A stretch of 64,000 nucleotides of DNA from Thermopolyspora flexuosa (GCF_006716785.1 NZ_VFPQ01000001.1:1364001-1428000), one strand, 5' to 3'. Counted from the first letter of the stretch, positions 24,548-34,371 are shown. The notes: generated by a model not told the origin, from the letters alone. Program-made: numbers and translations.

Positions 24548-26479
24548 GTGGGAAGCGCAGGCGAGGGGCCCGAACCGTGCACCGGGGAGCCCTTCGTCCC
24601 ACCCCCGAGCGACCGTGACGACCCCCGGGCCTGGTGCATGGTCGCCGCCGCCCGGCTCGCCCACGACCAGCCCGATCCCGCGCTCGACGCGGCCCGCCGG
24701 GCGATGAGCATCACCCCCGAGGCCGACTGGAGCCACCGGCTCGCCAGCCTCGCCCTGGAACGCCTCGGCCGCCACGACGAGGCGGTCGCCGCGGCCGAGG
24801 ACGCCGTCCAGCTCGCCCCCGGCTCCTGGGCCGCGCGGCTGCGGCTCGCCGCCGCGCTCCGCCGTACCCCGGGCGGGTGGCGGGAGGCCTGGGCCGAGGC
24901 CGGGCTCGCCTCCCGGTTCGCGCCCGACCGGCCCGGCCCGCACCTGCTGCTGGGCGACCTGTGCCTGCTGCGCGGCGACCACGAGCAGGCGATCCGGTCC
25001 TACCGCAGGGCGCTGCGCCGCGACGGCGGCCACGCCGAGACCACGGCCGCGCGGGTCAACCTCGGCCTCGCCCGGCTGCGCTGGGAGCCGCCCGCCGCCT
25101 ACCACGACCCCGCCTGGCCGGTCGACCCCTGCGACACGGCCCGCTCCCGCGACGCGCTGGTCGCCTGGTCGCGGCAGGTGCGGCTGCTGCTCGCGCTCGC
25201 GGTCGCCGCCCTCACCGCGCTCACCGTGGCCATCGGCGCGCACGAGTGGGCCCGGCCGCTCGGCGTGCTGCCGCTGATCCCGGTGGCGCTGCTCACCCTG
25301 CGCCACGCCCGCCGGGTGCGCACCTGGGCGTACCTGCCCGCGATGTTCGACCGGGACCCGTGGCTCGGCATGTCGGTCTGGGTCACCGTGGCGGTGGCGC
25401 TCGCCTACGCGGTGGCGGTCGCGGCCGGTGGGCCCGCCGACGGCATCGACGGGGCGCTCTGGGCGGCCGTGGTCGGCCTCGCGCTGTTCAGCGGCGTCGC
25501 CATGGCCGTGCTGCGGGCGCTCGTGCAGATCTGGCGCGGCCGCCCGCTCGCCGCGCTCGCCGAGTTCGCCGCCGCCGACGCCCATCCGACCGCGCGCCGC
25601 GCCGCCGAGGTGAGCCTGTGGCTCGTCGCCGGACGGCTGTGGTGCCTCGCCGCCGCGCCGCTGCTCGCGGTGCACGTCACCGGCGACCCGCGGGCGGGAC
25701 TCGCGGCGCTGCTCGTGCCGATCGCGTTCGGGTACGCGCGGCTGTGCGCCGGCGGGTACGGCCGGGCCGTGGCGGCCCGGGACCGCGGCCTGCTCCTGGC
25801 CTTCGGCGCGGTGCTGTTCGCCGCCGCCGCGCTCGTCGGGGCCTCCCTGTTCACCACAGGCGGCGCCGCCCCGGCCGCGGGCGTCGTCGAGGCGCGGCTC
25901 GCCGCCGGAAGCGATGGCGCGGCGACGGTGGCCGCGCCCGAGGAGACGGCCCTGTCCGGCCCGGTCACCGCGGCGCTCTGGTCGGCCGCCGCCGCGCTCG
26001 CGGCCGTCCCGCTCGCGTACGCGGTTCGCGTCGCCACCGCCCGGTGGCACGGCGACCCGGGCGCGACCCGCGCCACGCTCACCCTCGTCGAGCCGCGCGG
26101 CCGTCCGCTCCCCGAGGACGTGATGCCCTCGCCGGACCTCGACGAGCAGGTGCGCCACGCCTTCACGCTGTCCCGCGGGGTGGTGCTCGTGTACGTCGAC
26201 GAGAGCGGCCCGCGCGCGCTCCCGGTCGACGCGGTCGCCGGGGTGACCGACACCGGGGAGATCCGCCTCACCGTCGCCGACGAGGCCCGCCAAGCGGCCG
26301 AACGGGACCCGCGGGTCACCGTCCACGTCACCGACCCGGCGGGCGGCCGCCTGTGGGCCGAGGTGCGCGGGGTGGCCTTCGCGGACGGGGAGGAGGCGGT
26401 CCTCCGCGTCACCCCGACGCAGGTGACCGTGGGCGAGTATCCCGGCCGTCACCAGGAGCGGGCGGCGATCCGGGGCTGA
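24548..26479 (+). CDS. TPR / polytopic membrane protein with C-terminal PNPOx-like domain
   Basis: About 643 aa; the start is uncertain (GTG 24548 chosen by composition, without a good ribosome site). Residues ~30-190 are tetratricopeptide-like helical repeats (ARLAHDQPDPALDAARRAM, LASLALERLGRHDEAVAAAE). Six to eight hydrophobic helices follow between about 210 and 495. The last ~110 residues look like a split-barrel flavin/PNPOx-type fold (GVVLVYVDESGPRALPVDAV, then VTVHVTDPAGGRLWAEVRG, then VLRVTPTQV). I can name no close family with this combination. The TPR region may bind partners on the cytoplasmic face. Gene neighbours give no hint of function. Confidence 0.65.
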   Translation: MGSAGEGPEPCTGEPFVPPPSDRDDPRAWCMVAAARLAHDQPDPALDAARRAMSITPEADWSHRLASLALERLGRHDEAVAAAEDAVQLAPGSWAARLRLAAALRRTPGGWREAWAEAGLASRFAPDRPGPHLLLGDLCLLRGDHEQAIRSYRRALRRDGGHAETTAARVNLGLARLRWEPPAAYHDPAWPVDPCDTARSRDALVAWSRQVRLLLALAVAALTALTVAIGAHEWARPLGVLPLIPVALLTLRHARRVRTWAYLPAMFDRDPWLGMSVWVTVAVALAYAVAVAAGGPADGIDGALWAAVVGLALFSGVAMAVLRALVQIWRGRPLAALAEFAAADAHPTARRAAEVSLWLVAGRLWCLAAAPLLAVHVTGDPRAGLAALLVPIAFGYARLCAGGYGRAVAARDRGLLLAFGAVLFAAAALVGASLFTTGGAAPAAGVVEARLAAGSDGAATVAAPEETALSGPVTAALWSAAAALAAVPLAYAVRVATARWHGDPGATRATLTLVEPRGRPLPEDVMPSPDLDEQVRHAFTLSRGVVLVYVDESGPRALPVDAVAGVTDTGEIRLTVADEARQAAERDPRVTVHVTDPAGGRLWAEVRGVAFADGEEAVLRVTPTQVTVGEYPGRHQERAAIRG

Positions 26480-27085
26480 CCTCGCGTCCGCCGCTGTGCG
26501 GAGCGGCCGTGCGGCGCTCACGCTCGCCATGCCGGTCACCGGCCACATCGGCATGGTCGCGAGGCGGGGTCGGACTTGCCGGTTGTGTCCGCATCGTCGG
26601 CCGGACGATGGCCGCGTCCGGCCGAAGTGCCCGGGGTCGTCCCCGGCGACAGGACCTCCGGCGATCGCCGGGAGCGGGTGGTTGTCAGGGATGACCTCGT
26701 CTACGGCCGCGTCTTCCGGCCAGGCTGACGGCCTCGGTCACGCCCGCCCTGCCGTACCGGGGAGGCCGGGATCGTCTGACCACGATCAGGCGCCCGCACG
26801 AGCCGATGGCGTCCGGGCGAGGGTGGGGCGGGACGCGGGGAGCCGGCCGTGCTCCCGCGGCATGCTGTGGCCTGCCACCGGTCGTCGGCCGTCCCGAAAG
26901 TTTCGGCCGATGCGCCGCCCCGGGCGAGGCACGTGCGGCTTCGCCGTGCCCGTTACCGCGTGGCCTCGGCGGTGCCGCGGACGGCGCGTCTTCGTTGCGT
27001 TCCGGCGACTTACCCGACACGTTTGCCGCAAAGGCCTAGGAGTTGTTTGGTTGCGGTATAACCGGGGGACGACCGGGGAGGCGTG
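26480..27085. other. long non-coding gap upstream of AAA+ gene
   Basis: GC-rich and without credible genes. The variant CCTGCCGTACC of the dispersed motif is near 26750. TATAAC at 27057-27062 could be a -10 box for the AAA+ gene 24 bp downstream, but no matching -35 is clear. Confidence 0.4.
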
Positions 27086-29434
27086 ATGCGGGACTCCGAC
27101 AGGACCCGGCCGGCGGGACGAGCCATGGCACGGCGGCTCTTCGAGCAGGTCCGCTCCCACTATTTCGGGCTGCCGTCGGCCGCCCGGCGGGCGATCGGCG
27201 TGGGCGTGCTGCTCGGGGCGCTCGCCCTGGCCCTCGCGTTCGGCTGGTCGCCGTTCACCACCCTCATCGTCACCGTGCTGCTGCTCGGCTACGGCGCGCT
27301 GGCGATGCGGTTCCCCCGCGGTGCCGCGACCGTGCTCGTGGTGGCCGCCTGGACGTGGCTCGTGCTCGCCATGGTGTGGACGACCGCCGAGCCGCCCGCG
27401 CTCGCCGGGCTGCTGCTGCTCGGCCCGCTCGCCGGGTGCGTCGCCCACCTGATCCGCTGGGTGCCGCCGTGGGCGACCACGCTCGTCGCCCTGCTGCCCG
27501 GCGCCCTGCTCACCGTGGCCGCCGGGGTCGGGCTGCTCGCCGCCACCGTGGCCCTGTGGGGCGCCTGCGGCTCGGCCGCCGTGGCCCTGGCGTACCGGTT
27601 CATGAAGGCCCGCGACGTGCGCGCGGTGCTCGCGGCCCGGGAGCGGCCCGAGCCGGTCCGGGTGCGCGCCCGTGAGGCGGTGCCGCAGCGCCCCGGGCAG
27701 GCCGACGGCGGCGCCCCGCCGAAGATCACGGTGGAGGAGGCGCTCGCCGAGCTCGAGGGCATGATCGGCCTGGAGCCGGTGAAGGAGCAGGTGCGGTCGA
27801 TCGCCGCCTCGATCGAGGCGTCCCGGCTGCGCGCCGAGGCCGGGTACGCCACCGAGCCGCCGATGCGGCACTTCGTGTTCGTCGGCCCGCCGGGCACCGG
27901 AAAGACGACCGTGGCCCGCACCCTGGCCAAGATATTCTACGCGTTCGGCCTGCTGCGCACCCCGCAGGTGGTGGAGGCGCAGCGCGCCGACCTGGTCGGC
28001 GAGTTCCTCGGCGCCACCGCGATCAAGACGAACGAGCTGATCGACCGGGCGCTCGGCGGCGTGCTGTTCATCGACGAGGCGTACTCCCTGATCAACTCCG
28101 GGGACGGCCAGCCCGACCGGTTCGGCGCCGAGGCGGTGCAGACCCTGCTCAAGCGCGCCGAGGACGACCGCGACCGGCTCATCATCATCCTCGCCGGCTA
28201 CGAGAAGGAGATGTCGGCGTTCCTCGCCTCCAACCCCGGCCTGTCCTCCCGGTTCGCCACCCGGGTGCGGTTCCCCACGTACACGCCCGAGGAGCTGCTG
28301 GCGATCACCGAGGTGCTGCAGGCGCGGCGCGGCGACGTGCTCGCCCCGGACGCCCGGCCCGCGCTGCTCGCCCGGTACGAGGACGTGCACCGCCGCGGCC
28401 TCGTCGACGAGCTGGGCAACGCCCGGTTCGTGCGCACCCTGGTCGAGGCCGCGGCGCAGGCCCGGGACGTGCGCGTGGTGAGCGCGGGCGGCACCCCGAC
28501 CCGCGAGGAGCTGGTCACCACCACGGTCGAGGACGTCGCCAAGGCGTTCGACGAGATCACCGCCCGGTTCCGCGGCTACCGGCGCATCCCCTCGCTGGAG
28601 GAGGCGCTCGCCGACCTCGACCGCATGGCCGGGCTGGAGCCGGTGAAGCGGCAGGTGCACGCGATCACCGCCCAGCTCCGGGTGGCCCGGATGCGCGAGG
28701 AGCAGGGCCTGCCGGTGCAGACCCAGATGCGGCACTTCGTGTTCACCGGCCCGCCGGGCACCGGCAAGACCACGGTGGCCCGCATCCTCGGCCGCATCTT
28801 CGCCGCGCTCGGCCTGCTCGCCCGCCCCGACGTGGTCGAGGCGCAGCGCGCCGACCTCGTCGGCCAGCACCTCGGCGCCACCGCGATCAAGACGAACGAG
28901 CTGATCGACCGCGCGCTCGGCGGGGTGCTGTTCATCGACGAGGCCTACAGCCTGGTCAACACCGGGTACACCGGCGGCGACGCGTTCGGCACCGAGGCGG
29001 TGCAGACCCTGCTCAAGCGGGCCGAGGACGACCGCGACCGGCTCGTCATCATCCTCGCCGGGTACGAGCGCGAGATGGACCGGTTCCTCGCCACCAACCC
29101 CGGCCTCGCCTCCCGGTTCAACCAGCGCATCGCGTTCCCCTCGTACACGCCCGAGGAGCTCACCGCCATCGCCGAGCTGCTCGCCGAGCAGGCCGGGGAC
29201 CGGTTCGACGAGCAGGCCCGCCGCGACCTCGCCGAGGTGTTCACCTGGGTGTGCGCCGAGGGCCTGATCGACGGGCTCGGCAACGGCCGGTTCGCCCGCT
29301 CGCTGTTCGAGCGCGCCGCGATGCGCCGCGACGTACGGCTCGCCGCGCAGGACACCCCGGCCACCCCGGCCGAGCTCACCACGATCACCAGCGCGGACGT
29401 GCGCGGCGCGGTGGAGGAGCTCGCCGGCCGCTGA
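27086..29434 (+). CDS. membrane-anchored tandem AAA+ ATPase (CbbX/EccA-like)
   Basis: 782 aa. ATG 27086 lies 4 nt after GGGGAGG. Residues ~35-172 contain several hydrophobic helices. Two CbbX-type AAA+ modules follow. The first has Walker A GPPGTGKTT near 267 and Walker B VLFIDEAYSL near 327; the second has them near 555 and 613. Arg-finger and sensor regions are present in both. Such modules remodel or disassemble protein complexes (rubisco activase CbbX; EccA of type VII secretion). No rubisco or ESX genes are nearby. The two modules are almost identical at DNA level over long stretches, pointing to recent duplication or gene conversion. The membrane anchor plus two modules is an unusual arrangement. 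Confidence 0.85.
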   Translation: MRDSDRTRPAGRAMARRLFEQVRSHYFGLPSAARRAIGVGVLLGALALALAFGWSPFTTLIVTVLLLGYGALAMRFPRGAATVLVVAAWTWLVLAMVWTTAEPPALAGLLLLGPLAGCVAHLIRWVPPWATTLVALLPGALLTVAAGVGLLAATVALWGACGSAAVALAYRFMKARDVRAVLAARERPEPVRVRAREAVPQRPGQADGGAPPKITVEEALAELEGMIGLEPVKEQVRSIAASIEASRLRAEAGYATEPPMRHFVFVGPPGTGKTTVARTLAKIFYAFGLLRTPQVVEAQRADLVGEFLGATAIKTNELIDRALGGVLFIDEAYSLINSGDGQPDRFGAEAVQTLLKRAEDDRDRLIIILAGYEKEMSAFLASNPGLSSRFATRVRFPTYTPEELLAITEVLQARRGDVLAPDARPALLARYEDVHRRGLVDELGNARFVRTLVEAAAQARDVRVVSAGGTPTREELVTTTVEDVAKAFDEITARFRGYRRIPSLEEALADLDRMAGLEPVKRQVHAITAQLRVARMREEQGLPVQTQMRHFVFTGPPGTGKTTVARILGRIFAALGLLARPDVVEAQRADLVGQHLGATAIKTNELIDRALGGVLFIDEAYSLVNTGYTGGDAFGTEAVQTLLKRAEDDRDRLVIILAGYEREMDRFLATNPGLASRFNQRIAFPSYTPEELTAIAELLAEQAGDRFDEQARRDLAEVFTWVCAEGLIDGLGNGRFARSLFERAAMRRDVRLAAQDTPATPAELTTITSADVRGAVEELAGR

Positions 29435-29437
29435 CCG

Positions 29438-30697
29438 TCAGCGCGGGGCGGCGCGGAGGAACGGCGGCGGCGGGGTCGCCTGGTGCGCCACCGGCGGCGG
29501 CCGGTGGTGCGGGTCGCGGTCCGGCATCTCGGTGGCGAGCGTGTGGATGAGCGCGGCGGCGAGCGCCGTGCGCTCCACCATGCCCTCGATGCTGATGTGC
29601 TCGCGCCGGGAGTGCGCGCCGTCGCCCACCGCGCCGAACCCGTCGAGCACCGGGATGCCCGCGGCGGCCGCGAAGTTGCCGTCGCTCGCCCCGCCCACCG
29701 AGCACTCCCGCAGCTCCACGCCCATCTGCGCGGCGAGGTCCCGGGCCATGGCGAACAGCCGCGCGGTGGCCGGGCTGCGCTCCATCACCGGCCGGTTCCA
29801 CCCGCCGGTGACCCGCAGCGTGGCCCGGGAGTTCCGCGGCCGCAGCCCGGCGAGCGCGGCGTCGATCCGGGCCGCCTCCTGCCAGGTGCGCACTCGCACG
29901 TCGACCACGGCCCGCGCGGATCCGGCGATCACGTTCGCCCGGGTGCCGCCGGTCACCGTGCCGACGTTCACGCTCGTCCCGGCGGCGAGGTCGGTGAGCC
30001 GGTGCAGCGCGAGCACCGCGTGCGCGAGCTCCTCCACCGCGCTCACCCCCTTCTCCGGGTCGAGCCCGGCGTGCGCCTCCACCCCGGTGATCTCCACGCT
30101 GAACACGCCGACGCCCTTGCGCTCGGTCTTCAGCGCGCCGCCCGCGCTCGCCTCGAACACCAGCGCCACCGACGCCCGCCGCGCCTCGGCCTCGATCACC
30201 GGGCGGGAGAACGGGCTGCCCAGCTCCTCGTCCCCGTTGAGCAGCAGCCGCACCGGCGGCCGGGCGAGCCCCGCCGCGTCCAGCGCGCGCAGCGCCCAGA
30301 TCGCCTGCACCAGCCCGGCCTTCATGTCGAACACGCCCGGGCCGGTGGCGCGGTCCCCGTCCACCCGGAACGGCCAGGTGGCCAGCGTCCCGGCGGGCCA
30401 GACCGTGTCGTAGTGGCACAGCAGCAGCACCGGCGCCGTCTCCGGCACGCCGCCGCCGGCGTTCGGCCGGCCCGGATAGTCGTGCAGCCGCACGTCCCCG
30501 TGCTCCCCGCCCGGCACGGTACGGCTCGCCGCGGGGGCGCCGAGGCGCGCGTGGAGGAGCTCGTCCAGCCACGCCAGCCCGGCCTCGAGCAGGGCCCGGT
30601 CGGTGGAGGGCGTCTCGATGCCGACGAACGCGGCGAGATCGTCGAGCATCTCGGCGCGATGGGCGCTCACCCAGGAGCGCAGCTCCGGCACGTTCAC
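29438..30697 (-). CDS. M20-family metallopeptidase (ArgE/DapE/CPG2-like)
   Basis: 419 aa. Zinc-binding and catalytic residues are visible: His95 and Asp97 in LLLCHYDTVWP, Asp124 in GVFDMKAG, and Glu157/Glu158 in LLNGDEELGSP. The lid dimerisation domain includes GVEAHAGLDPEKG, and the C-terminal ASDGNFAAA and GAHSRREH complete the fold. The pattern is closest to glutamate carboxypeptidase/carboxypeptidase G2-type members, which cut acyl-amino acids or peptides. The start is GTG after GGAGG at 8 nt. There is no signal peptide, so it acts in the cytosol. It converges on the AAA+ gene with only 3 bp between them. Confidence 0.88.
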   Translation of the reverse strand: MNVPELRSWVSAHRAEMLDDLAAFVGIETPSTDRALLEAGLAWLDELLHARLGAPAASRTVPGGEHGDVRLHDYPGRPNAGGGVPETAPVLLLCHYDTVWPAGTLATWPFRVDGDRATGPGVFDMKAGLVQAIWALRALDAAGLARPPVRLLLNGDEELGSPFSRPVIEAEARRASVALVFEASAGGALKTERKGVGVFSVEITGVEAHAGLDPEKGVSAVEELAHAVLALHRLTDLAAGTSVNVGTVTGGTRANVIAGSARAVVDVRVRTWQEAARIDAALAGLRPRNSRATLRVTGGWNRPVMERSPATARLFAMARDLAAQMGVELRECSVGGASDGNFAAAAGIPVLDGFGAVGDGAHSRREHISIEGMVERTALAAALIHTLATEMPDRDPHHRPPPVAHQATPPPPFLRAAPR

Positions 30698-31039
30698 CGG
30701 GGGCGTCCTCCGTTCCTGCGTGGGGGTGGCGCTGGACGGCGGCGACGAAGCGCCGCCGCAAGGCCGCCGGGCCGGGCGAGGCGGCGGCACACCTGAATGA
30801 TCCCCCATCTGGGCATACGGCGCACCAGGTGTGGTCAGGGTAGGGCAGACCGGACTCGGCCTCCTCGGCCGCCCCGGCCGTCCGTCCCGCGCCGCCGCCC
30901 ACCCGCCGTCAGGCACGCCACGGCACGCCGTACGGGAGCGAAGCCGTACATCGCCCGGTTTCGGACGCTCGGTGGTCGGGTGATAACGCTCTGTAGCAGG
31001 ATTGGAGCGCCTGTCCGCTCGAGAAAGGCTGACCATCAC
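30698..31039. other. divergent intergenic region
   Basis: It lies between the M20 peptidase and the solute-binding lipoprotein. GATAAC at 30982-30987 with TTTCGG 17 bp upstream is a weak promoter candidate for the lipoprotein gene. No gene is supported. Confidence 0.35.
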
Positions 31040-32791
31040 ATGCACGCGCAGATATTCGCCCGGCCGGGCCGGGCCGTCCGGCGCTCCGGCGCCCCGGCGG
31101 CGCGCCCCGCCTCCCGGGCGCTCCTGATCGTCCTCGCCGCGGTGCTCGCCGCGTCGGGCTGCGGGAGCGGCGGCGGGGGAGAGGAGGCGGGCGACTCCGC
31201 CTCGGTGAACGGCCTGGTGGCCTACGACATCAACCCGATGCCGCGGGAGAAGGTCAAGGAGGGCGGCACCCTGCGGTGGGGGCTCACCGAGCTGCCCAGC
31301 CAGTGGAACCAGAACCACGTCGACGGCAACCTCGCCGTGGTGGAGAAGGTGATCAGCGCGGTCATGCCACGGCCGTTCCTCTCCGACCACCGCGGTGAGA
31401 TCACCAACAACCCCGACTACGTCACCGCGGCCGAGGTCACCGAGACCGAGCCGCGCCAGGTGGTCACGCTCACCCTCAACCCCAAGGCGAAGTGGTCCGA
31501 CGGCACGCCCATCACCTGGCGCGACTACCAGGCCCAGTGGCAGGCGATGAACGGCCGCAACACCGCCTACCGCGCCGCCTCCACCGTCGGGTACGCCGAC
31601 ATCGAGAAGGTGGCGCGCGGCGAGAACGACCACCAGGTGGTGATCACCTTCGCCACGCCGTTCACCGACTGGCGCTCGCTGTTCACCCCGCTCTACCCGA
31701 GCTCGACCAACAGCAGCCCGGACGCGTTCAACAACGCCTGGCTGAACGCGATCCCGGTCACCGCGGGCCCGTTCAAGCTCGGCGGGTTCGACCGCGCGGC
31801 CCGGTCGGTCACGCTGGTCCGCGACACCAACTGGTGGGGCGCCGAGGCCCGGCTCGACCGGATCGTGTTCCGCGGGCTCGACGGCGGCCGCCTGGTGAGC
31901 GCGGCCACCGCGGGCGAGCTCGACGTCGCCGAGCTCGGCCCGGCCGTCGCCGACCACCAGCGGGTCAAGAGCGCGCCGAACATGGTGGTCCGCCAGGCCG
32001 CGGGCACCGACTACCGCCAGCTCACCCTCAACGGCGAGAGCCCCGCACTCGCCGACGTGAAGGTGCGCCAGGCGATCGCGCTGGGCGTGAACCGGGAGGC
32101 GCTCGCCCAGTCCGGCCTGCAGGGCCTCGACTGGCCGGCCGTGCTGCTCAACAACCACTTCTTCCTCGCCACCCAGGCCGGCTACCGCGACGGCGCGGGC
32201 GAGCTGGGCACCTACGACCCGGCGAAGGCCGAGAAGCTGCTCGACGAGGCGGGCTGGGCGAAGAAGGGCGACGTGCGCGTCAAGGACGGCAGGCAGCTGC
32301 GGCTGCGCTACGTGGTGCCGTCCGGGCTGCAGCTCGCCCGGTCCGAGGCCGAGCTGGTCAGGCGCGCGCTCCAGCAGATCGGCATCCAGGTCGACGTGAA
32401 GACCGTGCCGAGCGACGAGTTCTTCACCGGCTACGTCATCCCCGGCAAATTCGACCTCGCGTCGTTCTCGTACGTCGGCACGCCGTTCCCGATCAGCCGG
32501 GTGCACGGCCAGTACGCCAACGCGGCCGAGGGCGACCGGCAGTGGAACGCCAACCTCGGCCGCATCGGCAGCGCGGAGATCGACGCGGAGATGCGCAAGG
32601 CGCTCACCGCGCTCGACCCGGTCGACGCGCGCGCCCACGCCAACGCCGCCGACCGGCTCATCTGGCAGGCGGTGAACGTGCTCCCGCTCTACCAGCGCCC
32701 GCAGAGCGTGGCGGTGCGCACCACCGTCGCCAACGTCGGCGCCCGCGGCCTGTACGACCTGCGCTACCAGGACATCGGGTTCACCGAGTGA
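31040..32791 (+). CDS. solute-binding lipoprotein, family 5 (oligopeptide/dipeptide ABC transporter type)
   Basis: 583 aa. The signal peptide ends in a lipobox, LAASGC, with lipidated Cys41. The mature protein is a cluster C (OppA/DppA) binding protein: GGTLRWGLTELPSQWNQ opens lobe I, WSDGTPITWRDY is the conserved SBP_bac_5 motif, and VKVRQAIALGVNRE follows in lobe II. It is anchored outside the membrane and would hand peptides or similar solutes to an ABC permease. No permease or ATPase genes are adjacent, so it is an orphan. Its neighbours, a peptidase and the 5-oxoprolinase operon, make a peptide or amino-acid ligand plausible, but this is inference. Confidence 0.9.
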   Translation: MHAQIFARPGRAVRRSGAPAARPASRALLIVLAAVLAASGCGSGGGGEEAGDSASVNGLVAYDINPMPREKVKEGGTLRWGLTELPSQWNQNHVDGNLAVVEKVISAVMPRPFLSDHRGEITNNPDYVTAAEVTETEPRQVVTLTLNPKAKWSDGTPITWRDYQAQWQAMNGRNTAYRAASTVGYADIEKVARGENDHQVVITFATPFTDWRSLFTPLYPSSTNSSPDAFNNAWLNAIPVTAGPFKLGGFDRAARSVTLVRDTNWWGAEARLDRIVFRGLDGGRLVSAATAGELDVAELGPAVADHQRVKSAPNMVVRQAAGTDYRQLTLNGESPALADVKVRQAIALGVNREALAQSGLQGLDWPAVLLNNHFFLATQAGYRDGAGELGTYDPAKAEKLLDEAGWAKKGDVRVKDGRQLRLRYVVPSGLQLARSEAELVRRALQQIGIQVDVKTVPSDEFFTGYVIPGKFDLASFSYVGTPFPISRVHGQYANAAEGDRQWNANLGRIGSAEIDAEMRKALTALDPVDARAHANAADRLIWQAVNVLPLYQRPQSVAVRTTVANVGARGLYDLRYQDIGFTE

Positions 32792-32819
32792 TCCTTCCGG
32801 GCGGCCGGGGCCGCGGGCC

Positions 32820-33716
32820 TCACCGCACCAGGGTGAACCGCACCCGGTCGCCGGGGCGCAGCTGGGCCACGGCCGGCAGGTCCGCGGACGCGACCACGCC
32901 GATCACCGGGTAGCCGCCGGTCGGGGGATGGTCGGCGAGGAACACGATCGGGAGGCCGTCCGGCGGCACCTGGATCGCCCCGCCGACCATGCCCTCGCTC
33001 GGCAGCTCGCCGTCCCGCGCCCGGCGCAGCGCCGCGCCGCGCAGCCGTACCCCGACCCGGTTGCTGTCCGGGCTCACCGTGTACGGCCCGGCGCACAGCG
33101 CGGCGAGCGCGTCGGGCGCGAACCAGTCGTCCCGCGGCCCGGGCAGCACCCGCAGCACCGGCTCGGCCGGCACCGGCCGCGGCGGCACCTGGTCGACCGC
33201 GATCGGGCCCAGCGGCCCGTCCCGCCCGATCGGCAGCACCGAGCCCGCGGCGAGCGGCGCCGGGCCGAGCCCGGAGAGCGAGTCGCTCGCCCGGCTGCCG
33301 AGCACCGGCTCGACCGCGATGCCGCCCCGCACCGCGAGATAGGTGCGCAGCCCGCGCCACGGCATGCCGATCCGCACGTGGTGCCCGGCGGGCACCCACA
33401 ACGGCGCGTACATGCCCGCGGGCCGCCACCGGCCGCCGTCCCCCACCTCGACCGGGCACGGCGCCCCGGTCACCGCGATCCACGCCCCGCAGGAGAACCG
33501 CAGCACCGCGCCGCCGAAGGTGAACTCGATGCCCGCGTGCCCCTCCGGGTTGCCGACGAGCCGGTTGGCGAGCCGCAGCGCGGGCCCGTCGGCCGCCCCG
33601 GACCGCGGCACCCCCAGGTGCGCGTACCCCGGCCGCCCCAGGTCCTGCACGGTCGCGTACGGGCCGGGGACCACCACCTCGAGCACGCCCCTGATCTCGT
33701 CCATGGAGGTGTCCAC
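32820..33716 (-). CDS. pxpC: 5-oxoprolinase subunit C (biotin-dependent carboxyltransferase-like)
   Basis: 298 aa, KipA/PxpC family. The N-terminus VVVPGPYATVQDLGRPGYAHLGVPRSGA is diagnostic. SNRVGVRLRG and the later IVFLADHPPTGGYPVIG segment are further hallmarks. With PxpA and PxpB it forms the prokaryotic ATP-dependent 5-oxoprolinase that opens pyroglutamate to glutamate. The GTG start directly abuts the TGA of pxpB, so translation is coupled. An alternative ATG lies four codons downstream. It is the last gene of the pxpABC operon. Confidence 0.92.
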   Translation of the reverse strand: MDTSMDEIRGVLEVVVPGPYATVQDLGRPGYAHLGVPRSGAADGPALRLANRLVGNPEGHAGIEFTFGGAVLRFSCGAWIAVTGAPCPVEVGDGGRWRPAGMYAPLWVPAGHHVRIGMPWRGLRTYLAVRGGIAVEPVLGSRASDSLSGLGPAPLAAGSVLPIGRDGPLGPIAVDQVPPRPVPAEPVLRVLPGPRDDWFAPDALAALCAGPYTVSPDSNRVGVRLRGAALRRARDGELPSEGMVGGAIQVPPDGLPIVFLADHPPTGGYPVIGVVASADLPAVAQLRPGDRVRFTLVR

Positions 33717-34361
33717 TCACGCCGCCTCGAACCGCACCCGGGTGCCCGGCCGCAGCACCGACGGCGGGTCGGCGGCGGGGTCCCACACGCGCATCTCGGT
33801 ACGGCCGAGCAGCCGCCAGCCGCCCGGCGAGGCCGACGGGTAGACCGCGGTGTACGGCCCGGCGACCGCCACCGACCCGGCGGGCACGCAGGTGCGCGGC
33901 GTCGGCAGCCGCGGCACCCGCAGCGCCGGGTCGAGCCCGGTGAGGTAGGCGAACCCGGGCGCGAAGCCCAGCCAGCCCACCACCAGCTCGCTCGCGGTGT
34001 GCCGGGCGATCACCTCGTCCACGGTGAGCCCGGCGAGCTCGGCCACCTCGGCGAGGTCCGCGCCGTCGTACACCACCGGGATCACGACCACCTCGCCGTC
34101 GCCGCCCGCGTCGTCGTCCGGCCGCTCCCGCGCCTCGGCGACCAGGTCCGCCAGCAGCGCGGCGAGCCGGCCCAGGTCGCCGCCCGGCGCGACGACGAGC
34201 AGCGTCTCCGGGCCGGGCACGATCTCGGTCACCTCGGGCGGCCGCCGGGAGCGCAGCAGCCCGTCGAGCCGGTGCGACAGCCGCAGCGAGCCGGTCTCCA
34301 CGAGCAGCGCGTGCTCGCCGGTCCTGCGGATGCCCGCGCCCTCGCGCATCTTCGCCCTCAC
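33717..34361 (-). CDS. pxpB: 5-oxoprolinase subunit B
   Basis: 214 aa, KipI/PxpB (allophanate hydrolase subunit 1 fold). The segment ELVVGWLGFAPGFAYLTGLDP and the following RLPTPRTCVPAGSVAVAG are the conserved core. The C-terminal GWRLLGRTEMRVWDP is also typical. It forms the catalytic pair with PxpC. The GTG start begins 10 bp after the pxpA stop. Start choice is uncertain because a Met is five codons in. Operon partner genes lie on both sides. Confidence 0.93.
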   Translation of the reverse strand: MRAKMREGAGIRRTGEHALLVETGSLRLSHRLDGLLRSRRPPEVTEIVPGPETLLVVAPGGDLGRLAALLADLVAEARERPDDDAGGDGEVVVIPVVYDGADLAEVAELAGLTVDEVIARHTASELVVGWLGFAPGFAYLTGLDPALRVPRLPTPRTCVPAGSVAVAGPYTAVYPSASPGGWRLLGRTEMRVWDPAADPPSVLRPGTRVRFEAA

Positions 34362-34371
34362 ACGTTCGTCC

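Noticed and set aside
26496-27086. 196-codon ORF upstream of the AAA+ gene
   Set aside because: No ribosome site, skewed composition, no recognisable domain; treated as non-coding.
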